Source: Minisyncoccota bacterium
GTDB lineage: Bacteria > Patescibacteriota > Minisyncoccia > Phycocordibacterales > UBA2100
Assembly (NCBI GenBank): GCA_018061585.1
Contig: JAGOTU010000066.1
Coordinates: forward strand, 1 to 5,121
Length of the DNA stretch: 5,121 bases
Direction of reading: 5' to 3'
In this document: positions 1 through 4,452 of the stretch, piece by piece
Position numbering within the stretch: the stretch's first letter is position 1
Layout of the letters: every line of letters starts with the position of its first letter
Program-made: the position numbers and the translations under genes
The notes under the pieces: model-generated
The model's input: the letters and a program-made list of their open reading frames with translations, nothing else
Told to the model about the DNA's origin: nothing
The model's database searches: none

Positions 1-78
1 CACAAGCTCAAGTGGGACATCGCGTTCCGCCGCCTCATGTGGCGGACCCACGAGATCGCCGCGATGTGCACCGGCTAA
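1..78 (+). CDS. 3' end of an unidentified protein (partial)
   Basis: An open frame enters from the left edge and ends with TAA at 76-78; the visible 25 residues end in the peptide EIAAMCTG. Codon use is strongly biased to G/C-ending codons (CTC, AAG, ATC, GCC, CGC, GAG), as expected of a real gene, and a strong terminator begins 22 nt after the stop. The visible tail is basic and aromatic (K, R, W, H), but too short to assign a family. The codon style and the terminator lead-in resemble those of the exported-protein gene at 2080-2568, so the two may share an origin or expression class; that is inference. Function is unknown. Confidence 0.7.
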   Translation, partial: HKLKWDIAFRRLMWRTHEIAAMCTG

Positions 79-93
79 CAGTTGCTCTGTCCC

Positions 94-130
94 AATTCGA
101 AACCCCGGCATTGAGCCGGGGTTTTTGCTT
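94..130 (+). terminator. Rho-independent terminator after the first gene
   Basis: A perfect 9-bp stem, AACCCCGGC (101-109) with GCCGGGGTT (115-123), closes a 5-nt loop ATTGA and is followed by a T-rich run (122-126, then CTTTT). The lead-in AATTCGAAAC (94-103) recurs exactly before the terminator at 2591-2620. The hairpin lies 22 nt after the stop codon of the partial gene, so it most likely ends that transcript. Confidence 0.9.
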
Positions 131-146
131 TTAATCCGGGCCAATT

Positions 147-155
147 TGATACAAT
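147..155 (+). promoter_or_regulatory. Extended -10 promoter, predicted leaderless start for the Gly-rich gene
   Basis: TGATACAAT (147-155) matches an extended -10 (TGN plus TATAAT with one mismatch). Its last base is 8 nt before the ATG at 164, so transcription should begin at or within a base or two of the start codon. No purine-rich ribosome site lies between. No good -35 is visible; the nearest T-rich run is the tail of the preceding terminator. The same arrangement is seen at 3 other starts in this window. Confidence 0.6.
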
Positions 156-163
156 TTGCCTCT

Positions 164-394
164 ATGGGATTCTTCGACATTTTCAGATCAAAGAAAAGTG
201 CTGATAAAAAGCGCTCTGACGACGGGTCGGCGGGTGGCGCCGCGGTACTTGGCGGTGCCGGAGCAGCGAACAATAACGAAAAGACGCCGAATACGGACAA
301 TGGCGGAAGTTGGTGGGATTCGATCACGAGCGGAGACGGCGCTGGAGATGGCGGCGGGGGTGGAGGAGGCGATGGCGGTGGAGGAAGTAGCTAA
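164..394 (+). CDS. Small Gly/Asp-rich tailed protein of unknown function
   Basis: A 76-residue protein. ATG 164 is chosen over the ATG at 125 because the earlier one lies in the preceding terminator's T-tract and upstream of the -10 box at 150-155. The N-terminus MGFFDIFRSKK is a short amphipathic, aromatic-plus-basic segment of the kind that can lie on a membrane surface; there is no signal peptide or transmembrane helix. Residues 11-45 are charged, Ala/Gly-rich and probably disordered, then comes GGSWWDSITSGDGA, and residues 61-76 are almost pure Gly with Asp and a Ser-Ser end. Gly-rich tails with this look occur on many small bacterial surface or envelope proteins, but I do not recognise a family. 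It is a single-gene unit with its own promoter and terminator. A structural or adhesive role is only a guess. Confidence 0.7.
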   Translation: MGFFDIFRSKKSADKKRSDDGSAGGAAVLGGAGAANNNEKTPNTDNGGSWWDSITSGDGAGDGGGGGGGDGGGGSS

Positions 395-400
395 ATAATT

Positions 401-431
401 AAAAACTCGGCAGTGACGCCGGGGTTTTTGT
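401..431 (+). terminator. Terminator of the Gly-rich gene
   Basis: CTCGGC (406-411) pairs with GCCGGG (418-423) including one T-G wobble around the loop AGTGAC. The stem extends through A's (401-404) pairing with the T run (425-429) past one mismatch. It starts 6 nt after the stop codon and ends in TTTTTGTTT, a typical intrinsic terminator for the + strand gene. Confidence 0.8.
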
Positions 432-452
432 TTACCTGAGGATTCCGCGATG

Positions 453-486
453 CAAAATAAAAAGGCCGGAGACATGCTCCGGCCTT
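453..486 (-). terminator. Terminator of the minus-strand YdeI-YggT-unknown run
   Basis: A perfect 10-bp stem, AAGGCCGGAG (462-471) with CTCCGGCCTT (477-486), encloses a 5-nt loop. Read on the minus strand it is followed by TTTTTATTTT, while the + strand side lacks a T run. It therefore ends transcription coming from the gene at 870-520, which stops 33 nt upstream, and insulates it from the convergent Gly-rich gene. Confidence 0.9.
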
Positions 487-519
487 AGCAAAATATTGCC
501 GACGAATGGGCGATACTGA

Positions 520-870
520 CTATGACCCTACGAGGTGTAGTTTCGCGCGCACATGCTTGCGCACCGCGTGTTCGACCTGTTCAAAACAGAATTCGCCGGT
601 ATTCCCCTTTTGCCGCGATGCCTTCCAGAGCTCGCACAGAACTCCGATGCAGGGGTTGATCTCCTTGGCGAGGACATAGAATTCCGTACCCTCGAACTGT
701 ACGCGGACCGCGATCTCTTCGACACCCTCGAGCTCTACGATGCTGAGATCTTCAAAATCAACGAGCTGCTTCGGCTCGAACGAATTCTGGGCACTCACGA
801 TCTGCCCTTCGTACATCCACCACGCCTGATAGCGGTGCAGACTCGTCGGTGCCGAAAAGGTGTAGCGCAT
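520..870 (-). CDS. Unknown 116-residue soluble protein
   Basis: The protein runs from MRYTFSAPTS to KLHLVGS. ATG at 868-870 is preceded by AGGGGAG (883-877) with a 6-nt spacer, a strong ribosome site that fixes the start. There is no signal peptide or membrane segment. Residues 10-24 are aromatic-rich (HRYQAWWMYEG). Residues 36-70 are acidic and read as alternating strands (IVELEGVEEIAVRVQFEGTEFYVLAKE). The last third is a basic helix-like segment ending HAVRKHVRAKLHLVGS. Three cysteines (residues 74, 79, 95) could bind metal or simply be buried. I do not recognise the family. It is the last gene of a probable minus-strand operon, 81 nt after the YggT-like gene and just before a strong terminator. 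The beta-strand-rich core could be a small binding domain, but that is unproven. Confidence 0.8.
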   Translation of the reverse strand: MRYTFSAPTSLHRYQAWWMYEGQIVSAQNSFEPKQLVDFEDLSIVELEGVEEIAVRVQFEGTEFYVLAKEINPCIGVLCELWKASRQKGNTGEFCFEQVEHAVRKHVRAKLHLVGS

Positions 871-951
871 GGCTTACTCCCCTGTTTGACGACTGCAGCA
901 ATAGTACTGCAAGAATATGTAATTGCACTGCTAGCGAGATGTAGCCCTCAT

Positions 952-1338
952 TTAAGCGACATCCTGGTTGTCGAGCTTCGCTCGAGCCTCGCCCTGAGTT
1001 ACCGGTTTACCGATCACGATCAGGCGAATGATCCCCCACACGAGTACCCAGTAGACGAGCATTGCGAGAAGTGTGGACCACTCAAATACCGATGCACCTG
1101 CCTGGGATGTGCGGAATACGAAACGAAACGGTGCGACGAACACTCCGCTGATCGTATAAATAAATTCTGTAAATCCGGCATTGGAATTCGCTGCCAATAG
1201 CTTCAGAAGAAAGCGGAACAACAGCAGCGCTTCGATCACATAAAAGATGTACCACGCGATCTGCGTGCCTCTATATAAAGGCTTTACTGCAGACGACGCG
1301 GTTGCTGACGTGTTTTGGACGATTATTCGTTCATTCAT
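952..1338 (-). CDS. YggT family integral membrane protein
   Basis: A 128-residue protein carrying one YggT repeat. A short polar N-terminus (residues 1-25) is followed by membrane helix 1 (about 27-49, WYIFYVIEALLLFRFLLKLL). Next comes the family's conserved linker, with FIYTISGVFVAPFRFVF at about 59-75, and then membrane helix 2 (about 88-109, LLAMLVYWVLVWGIIRLIVI). YggT proteins are inner-membrane proteins linked in various bacteria to osmotic tolerance or to division and envelope neighbourhoods; their biochemical role is not settled. No Shine-Dalgarno precedes the ATG. A weak extended -10-like TGACACGAT (1353-1345) ends 6 nt before it, the spacing seen at the clear leaderless starts here, but the gene also lies only 43 nt downstream of the YdeI-like gene with no terminator between, so co-transcription is likely. 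The family call is firm; the start is less certain. Confidence 0.9.
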   Translation of the reverse strand: MNERIIVQNTSATASSAVKPLYRGTQIAWYIFYVIEALLLFRFLLKLLAANSNAGFTEFIYTISGVFVAPFRFVFRTSQAGASVFEWSTLLAMLVYWVLVWGIIRLIVIGKPVTQGEARAKLDNQDVA

Positions 1339-1381
1339 GAGCTAATCGTGTCATTTGGTTCATGAAGAATTGAGGAAGATA

Positions 1382-1963
1382 CTAGTGGAATTTCTTGCCC
1401 AGTTTGAGCATTGCTAGTATCGCATCCATACGTTTTGCTCTCGTCTCCGGCTTCTTCGCAGTCTGGAGGCGCCAGCCAATCGCGTAGATATTCGCGCGAT
1501 TCAGCGTATCAAAAAATGCCTGGGCCTTTTTGTCTTTTTTGAGCTCCGCGAGAAAATCACTCGGAATCTCCATGGTTGCCGAGCTTTCGTACGCATCGGC
1601 CCATCGACCGTCCGTCTTAGCGGCAAGAACAACAGCGAGCCCGGCAGGCTTCATCCTCTTCGCTTTTGTAAGCCGCACAACATGATCTGTGTTTATTTTG
1701 GACCACACACTCTTCGGTTTGCGCGGAGAAAATTTCTGTATATATGAATCCGCGTCGTATTTCTTTTTCAAACTATCGATCCAGCCGTAGCAGAGCGCCT
1801 CGTCGAGCGCTTCGGCGTATGTGATTCCCTTCTTGTCTGAGGCCTTCTTAAAAATTCTGGCCCAGACTCCGCTCGATTTCGCATGGTTCTTCGCAAGCCA
1901 TATCGAGAATTCCTGCGGCGTTTGAAACGTGAGCACCACTTTCACTTTCTCTACGTTCTTCAT
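1382..1963 (-). CDS. YdeI/OmpD-associated family protein
   Basis: The frame could open further upstream, but the ATG at 1963 is preferred. It gives 193 residues, the usual family length, and an extended -10 sits 6 nt upstream. The extra N-terminus (Cys-rich, HYGHYDS...) would overlap promoter sequence and has no family look. Landmarks are an N-terminal TFQTPQEFSIWLAKNH segment (13-27), the family signature EALCYGWIDS (about 55-64), then KFSPRKPKSVWSKIN (77-91), and a C-terminal helical part with FFDTLNRANIYAIGWRLQTAK (about 150-170) and KPETRAKRMDAIL, matching the family's threonine-arginine-rich ending. The family is soluble and widespread. It is named after an E. coli gene tied to polymyxin resistance and OmpD/OmpA-associated genes, but no enzymatic activity is established. 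It heads the minus-strand run leading into the YggT gene. Confidence 0.92.
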   Translation of the reverse strand: MKNVEKVKVVLTFQTPQEFSIWLAKNHAKSSGVWARIFKKASDKKGITYAEALDEALCYGWIDSLKKKYDADSYIQKFSPRKPKSVWSKINTDHVVRLTKAKRMKPAGLAVVLAAKTDGRWADAYESSATMEIPSDFLAELKKDKKAQAFFDTLNRANIYAIGWRLQTAKKPETRAKRMDAILAMLKLGKKFH

Positions 1964-1969
1964 TGGGCC

Positions 1970-1978
1970 ACAATACCA
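1970..1978 (-). promoter_or_regulatory. Extended -10 promoter, predicted leaderless start for the YdeI-like gene
   Basis: On the minus strand TGGTATTGT (1978-1970) has the TGN extension and a 4-of-6 -10 hexamer. Exactly 6 nt separate it from the ATG at 1963, so the predicted transcription start falls on the start codon. The intervening bases GGCCCA are not a ribosome site. A loose -35-like GTGTCA lies 19 nt upstream, which is too far to be convincing. Confidence 0.5.
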
Positions 1979-2014
1979 AATTCCTGGCCACACCTGACAC
2001 CGGTTGTTCATGCA

Positions 2015-2043
2015 TTGACACGGTTCGGCTGCGGAATCATAGT
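2015..2043 (+). promoter_or_regulatory. Sigma70-type promoter for the exported-protein gene
   Basis: A consensus -35 TTGACA (2015-2020) is separated by 17 nt from CATAGT (2038-2043), which has 4 of 6 -10 matches including the key A2 and T6. The predicted start near 2050 gives a leader of about 30 nt. That leader would begin with a small stem AGTGC/GCACT (2050-2054 and 2061-2065) and contains the ribosome site GGAGG at 2070-2074. Confidence 0.5.
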
Positions 2044-2079
2044 GTCCGTAGTGCAATCAGGCACTCGATGGAGGCCACA

Positions 2080-2568
2080 ATGGATCGCAGGAATCTCTTG
2101 TTCTCGGCTAGCGCGTTCGGACTGCTGCTCGCTGCGCCAACTGCAGCAGTTGCCCTCGAGAAGATCGCCCCGATCGCCGACCACGGCGTATCTGCGCGCG
2201 AGATCGAAATCCTCGTCGATATCGACCGAGCGATCGATAACCTCAAGAATTTCATGTTCATGGTGACCGAGGACAAGGTGATCCTCGGCGTCGGCGACGA
2301 GCCCAGGGATGTGAAGGAGATCCGATTCGCGCTGCACCGGCTCATCCTGGACGAGAAGGATCGCGAAGTCACCGCCCGTGTCGGCCTCGTGAACACGATC
2401 CATGACCGCCTCGGCGAGCGGCCTGGTATGGAGACCTATTCCAGGCAGATCGTCTGGCTGCATAACAACCGGCCAGGAGTCCGCATGAGTCCAGGCGTGC
2501 GAATGTGCGCCGGCTACGGCGGCCTGCTGGGTGTCGCTCTCGAGCTGCAGCCGACGCTACTCGGCTGA
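2080..2568 (+). CDS. Exported protein of unknown function with twin-arginine-like signal peptide
   Basis: A 162-residue protein. ATG 2080 is preferred because GGAGG (2070-2074) lies 5 nt before it and the next residues form a clean signal peptide: MDRRNLLF, a hydrophobic Ala/Leu core, and an AVA motif at about residues 23-25 before LEKIAP. The RRNLLF start resembles a Tat signal, though Sec export is equally possible without the full S/T-R-R-x-F-L-K motif. The mature part is acidic and probably helical (REIEILVDIDRAIDNLKNF, then DEPRDVKEIRFALHRLIL). The C-terminus has a tandem PGVRMS/PGVRMC and ends in a Gly/Leu-rich AGYGGLLGVALELQ. I know no family for it. Codons are much richer in G/C third positions (CTC, ATC, GTC, GAG, AAG) than those of the minus-strand neighbours. 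It is a stand-alone unit with its own promoter and terminator. Confidence 0.82.
   Translation: MDRRNLLFSASAFGLLLAAPTAAVALEKIAPIADHGVSAREIEILVDIDRAIDNLKNFMFMVTEDKVILGVGDEPRDVKEIRFALHRLILDEKDREVTARVGLVNTIHDRLGERPGMETYSRQIVWLHNNRPGVRMSPGVRMCAGYGGLLGVALELQPTLLG
2473..2508 (+). repeat. Imperfect 18-bp tandem repeat inside the exported-protein gene
   Basis: Two adjacent in-frame 18-bp units (2473-2490 and 2491-2508) agree at 13 of 18 positions and encode PGVRMS and PGVRMC (residues 132-143). Most differences are at third positions, which suggests an old duplication maintained at protein level rather than a recent slippage event. Confidence 0.6.
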
Positions 2569-2584
2569 CCTTGATTTTGTTCCG

Positions 2585-2628
2585 AATTCGAAACCTCCGG
2601 CTGCCCGCAGCCGGAGGTTTTTGTTTTC
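2585..2628 (+). terminator. Strong terminator of the exported-protein gene
   Basis: A perfect 13-bp stem, AAACCTCCGGCTG (2591-2603) with CAGCCGGAGGTTT (2608-2620), encloses a CCCG tetraloop and is followed by TTGTTTTC. It begins 22 nt after the stop. The lead-in AATTCGAAAC (2585-2594) is identical to that at 94-103, where the hairpin likewise begins 22 nt after the stop. Confidence 0.95.
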
Positions 2629-2660
2629 TCCCCACCATTTCTCATTTACAAAAGGTCGTG

Positions 2661-2685
2661 TATAAAGTCTGCAGAAACGGGAGGA
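2661..2685 (+). promoter_or_regulatory. -10 box and Shine-Dalgarno of the 2692 gene
   Basis: TATAAA (2661-2666) is a good -10 with no clear -35 at 17 nt; TTTACA (2645-2650) is only 10 nt away, too close. Predicted transcription start is near 2673, followed by GGGAGGA (2679-2685), a strong ribosome site 6 nt before the ATG at 2692. Unlike the leaderless genes here, this unit has a short conventional leader. Confidence 0.5.
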
Positions 2686-2691
2686 CTACGC

Positions 2692-3087
2692 ATGTTGTCT
2701 CTCAATGAAAAGGCCATTCTAGTTGTATGCTGCCTCTACATCCTCGCACGACTCGGTGATAGGTATCTTGTCCGTCGATTTGCGGAGGACGTCCTCTGGG
2801 AAATGCCGTGGATGAAATGGGCGACATTTGACGAGCTTGCAGTGAGCACGCGCGTGCCCAAGCATTACCTCCGCCGGGTATTGTTCGCTTTAATGCACAC
2901 CAAATTCGTCGAGTTTGAATTCACCCACGGTGATGCAAAGGAACAACTACTGGAGATGCTCACATCACCAAACCGTCTGCGGTTCGTCGAGCTCTTCAAA
3001 TATCGCCGGGTCGCGAGCCCCAAGAGGAGACGAACGAAGATCACACTCCCCCAGCGAACAGACGCATGGATTCCGGCAAACGCCTGA
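2692..3087 (+). CDS. Unknown protein with a possible winged-helix segment
   Basis: A 131-residue protein whose start is fixed by GGGAGGA six bases upstream. Residues 7-19 (KAILVVCCLYILA) are hydrophobic and could be a membrane or buried helix; RLGDRYLVRRF follows. Residues about 45-76 (FDELAVSTRVPKHYLRRVLFALMHTKFVEF) have the rhythm of a winged helix-turn-helix: helix, turn with VP, recognition-like helix with YLRRVL, then a beta wing. The C-terminus is basic (KYRRVASPKRRRTKI), which suits nucleic-acid binding. No known family is recognised, and the domain reading rests on pattern alone. If correct, it could be a small DNA-binding regulator, possibly membrane-tethered. It is a single-gene unit with a terminator 12 nt after the stop. 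Confidence 0.82.
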   Translation: MLSLNEKAILVVCCLYILARLGDRYLVRRFAEDVLWEMPWMKWATFDELAVSTRVPKHYLRRVLFALMHTKFVEFEFTHGDAKEQLLEMLTSPNRLRFVELFKYRRVASPKRRRTKITLPQRTDAWIPANA

Positions 3088-3099
3088 GCCCCAACGACC

Positions 3100-3128
3100 A
3101 ACCCCGGCAGCGATGCCGGGGTTTTTCC
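3100..3128 (+). terminator. Terminator of the 2692 gene
   Basis: A perfect 10-bp stem, AACCCCGGCA (3100-3109) with TGCCGGGGTT (3114-3123), encloses a GCGA tetraloop of the stable GNRA class and runs into TTTTT (3122-3126). The CCCCGGC core matches other terminators in this window. Confidence 0.93.
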
Positions 3129-3131
3129 ATT

Positions 3132-3160
3132 CCGTCACAAAGGCAGGACCTTGGTGACGG
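3132..3160. other. Hairpin between convergent genes, no T-tract
   Basis: CCGTCAC (3132-3138) pairs with GTGACGG (3154-3160). After a single A-G mismatch AAGG (3140-3143) pairs with CCTT (3149-3152), closing a 5-nt loop CAGGA. It lies 14 nt beyond the stop codon of the minus-strand nucleotidyltransferase gene. There is no T run on either side, so it is not a classic terminator. It may slow or protect the 3' end of that mRNA, which otherwise runs antisense into the hairpin at 3100-3123. Confidence 0.55.
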
Positions 3161-3174
3161 CTACATGTGATCAG

Positions 3175-3678
3175 TTATCTCTGTGGGGTCACGCTGTTAT
3201 TGCGGATGTAATTCTCTACCGCATCAATATCGATTTGCTGATGCTCTCCATCAAGCTCTTTTTTGTACGCGATCAGATCATGCGGCGAAACGACCGACAA
3301 TTCGATACCGTTGATGATATGCAGCTGAGCGGCGGCAAAATTTGTCGTAAGCGCAATTGTTCTCGTACGATCTTTACTCGTGATCACACATGTATCCGCT
3401 CCACAGATATCGATTTCTTGCCCATGGTAATCGAGTGTGATCTGTTCGCAATCCCATTTTCCGTCTTTGAAGCGCCCCGGTCCGTACGTGACATAGGGCA
3501 TGACCTCGTCAATGATCTCCGGGAATCGCGCGTCCGGTATATCGATATCGATATCGTTCAATGGTCGCACAGAGCCGTATATCTTTGCTGCGAATCCGCC
3601 TGATATTTGGTACGGAATATCCCGTGCTTTCAAGATGGGTAGGATCCAACTCAATGCCCGCTGCGTCTTTTCTTCCAC
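3175..3678 (-). CDS. Nucleotidyltransferase-fold protein, GTG start
   Basis: A 167-residue protein of the polymerase-beta-like nucleotidyltransferase superfamily, close in look to the AbiEii/MNT-type and aminoglycoside-nucleotidyltransferase-like groups. ISGGFAAKIYGSVRPLNDIDIDI (residues 25-47) contains the GG motif (27-28) and the metal-binding D-x-D (D42, D44, with D46). EIDICGAD (89-94) offers a candidate third acidic residue, D90 or D94. The late segment VVSPHDLIAYKKEL and QQIDIDAVENYI (129-158) is the usual helical ending. Length is about that of a lone catalytic domain. No HEPN or AbiEi partner lies beside it, so a toxin-antitoxin role is not supported by context. The only sensible start is GTG at 3678: in-frame TGA lies 15 nt upstream, the nearby ATGs are out of frame, and the promoter points exactly here. 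Substrate unknown. Confidence 0.87.
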   Translation of the reverse strand: MEEKTQRALSWILPILKARDIPYQISGGFAAKIYGSVRPLNDIDIDIPDARFPEIIDEVMPYVTYGPGRFKDGKWDCEQITLDYHGQEIDICGADTCVITSKDRTRTIALTTNFAAAQLHIINGIELSVVSPHDLIAYKKELDGEHQQIDIDAVENYIRNNSVTPQR

Positions 3679-3684
3679 AGCATC

Positions 3685-3693
3685 ATAGTATCA
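3685..3693 (-). promoter_or_regulatory. Extended -10 promoter, predicted leaderless GTG start
   Basis: On the minus strand TGATACTAT (3693-3685) is an extended -10 with one mismatch in the hexamer, 6 nt before GTG 3678. Its first T is the last base of the hairpin stem at 3693-3717, so the whole -35 region is the GC-rich hairpin and holds no -35. No ribosome site is present. Confidence 0.6.
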
Positions 3694-3717
3694 AGCCCCG
3701 GCATCGCGCCGGGGCTT
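3690..3717 (-). terminator. Terminator of the 4024-3737 gene, abutting the next promoter
   Basis: A perfect 10-bp stem, AAGCCCCGGC (3693-3702) with GCCGGGGCTT (3708-3717), encloses the loop ATCGC. It lies 19 nt after the stop of the membrane-protein gene. The minus-strand tail is only TTGATACTAT, a poor T-tract because it doubles as the next promoter. Termination may therefore be incomplete. Confidence 0.7.
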
Positions 3718-3736
3718 AGTTCTTGAAGAGCGTGTA

Positions 3737-4024
3737 TCAGTTGTAGGTCTGACGTGGCCATACGACGCTTCGATAGTGCCGGATGGTCCACCTGCGAAGA
3801 TAGTGCGTTGAGATAGTGAGCAGCACACTGACCACGCCGATGGCGAGCTCAAGTCGATACGAAAGCATCACCACGATCCCGTGCTCGTATGCCACGAGCG
3901 ATGCCAACACGACCGTTCCGATCGCGCAGATACCGCAGAGTACGGACAGATACAGCAGGAAACGCGAGAGTAGATAGTAAAACGTGTAGTTCGCCGCGGC
4001 GAAGAACCGACCCTTGGTGAGCAT
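3737..4024 (-). CDS. Small membrane protein with two predicted helices
   Basis: A 95-residue protein. ATG 4024 is preceded by GAGAGG (4036-4031) with a 6-nt spacer, a good ribosome site. A short basic start (MLTKGRFFAAANY) leads into a hydrophobic stretch from about residue 15 to 46 (a long helix containing YYLLSRFLLYLSVLCGICAIGTVVLASLVAY). A short polar turn (EHGIV) is followed by a second helix at about 59-73 (ELAIGVVSVLLTIST). The end is basic and aromatic (HYLRRWTIRHYRSVVWPRQTYN), which by the positive-inside rule would lie in the cytoplasm. No family is recognised. It follows the VOC gene by 62 nt with no terminator between, so the two are probably one transcript. The shared function, if any, is not evident. 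Confidence 0.8.
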   Translation of the reverse strand: MLTKGRFFAAANYTFYYLLSRFLLYLSVLCGICAIGTVVLASLVAYEHGIVVMLSYRLELAIGVVSVLLTISTHYLRRWTIRHYRSVVWPRQTYN

Positions 4025-4086
4025 GTTTTACCTCTCAACTGTTGCGCAGCCACTACCCTACTCCCTCTTAAATGCCCACGCAACAC

Positions 4087-4446
4087 TTACTTTGCTGCCG
4101 GTTGCCAGAGCTCGATGGCATTACCCTCGGGGTCGTATACTCGGGCGAATGTGCCGATCTCCGGCATGGAATTCCATTCGTCCTTTGTCTCGACTTTCAC
4201 CCCCTTCCCCTCTAGCTCTGCGGTAAATGCTTTCAGATCTGACACGCGGAAATTGATCATCCATTGCTTGGATGCGTCAAAATAATCCGAATCGTTCTTG
4301 AACGGCTCGAACACGGTTGGGCCCGCTTCTTGCTGCCACACGAACTCATTGATCTCTACGCCGAGCACCTCGGTGTACCACTTTTTAAGCCCGATCGGAT
4401 CATTCGAGCGGAAAAAGAATCCCCCTATGCCTTTGATATAGCTCAT
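4087..4446 (-). CDS. VOC (glyoxalase/bleomycin-resistance fold) family protein
   Basis: A 119-residue protein. ATG 4446 is chosen because it gives the standard start MSYIKGIGGFFFRSNDP and an extended -10 sits 6 nt upstream; the longer frame from 4476 would overlap that promoter. The fold is two beta-alpha-beta-beta-beta units. The first has the DPIGLKKWYTEVLGV helix (16-30) and GPTVFEPF (42-49). The second has WMINFRVSDLKAFTAELEGKGVKV (62-85) and the hallmark ARVYDPEGNAIELWQP (101-116), whose E112 is a usual metal ligand. The first-strand position that carries His, Gln or Glu in metal-binding members is hydrophobic here (GGFFF), so catalysis as a glyoxalase is doubtful. VOC proteins include lyases, dioxygenases and drug-binding resistance proteins; the substrate cannot be told. 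It heads the transcript that probably includes the two-helix membrane protein. Confidence 0.9.
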   Translation of the reverse strand: MSYIKGIGGFFFRSNDPIGLKKWYTEVLGVEINEFVWQQEAGPTVFEPFKNDSDYFDASKQWMINFRVSDLKAFTAELEGKGVKVETKDEWNSMPEIGTFARVYDPEGNAIELWQPAAK

Positions 4447-4452
4447 GCCGAG

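Noticed and set aside
553..1200. 215-codon + strand open frame
   Set aside because: It runs antisense across the YggT gene and the well-supported 116-residue gene, lacks a ribosome site, and has no recognisable domain. The minus-strand YggT match explains this DNA.
2008..2463. 151-codon minus-strand frame opposite the exported-protein gene
   Set aside because: It is a mirror of a GC-biased + strand gene that has a signal peptide, ribosome site and terminator; no start signal is seen for the minus frame.
2645..2666. TTTACA with TATAAA as a full sigma70 promoter
   Set aside because: The spacer is only 10 nt; only the -10 was retained.
3151..3603. 150-codon + strand frame
   Set aside because: It is antisense to the nucleotidyltransferase gene, whose GG/DxD motifs are clear, and has no start signals.
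4041..4084. GTTGCG...CGCAAC inverted repeat between the VOC and membrane-protein genes as a terminator
   Set aside because: Six-base arms with a 32-nt loop and no T run are too weak.
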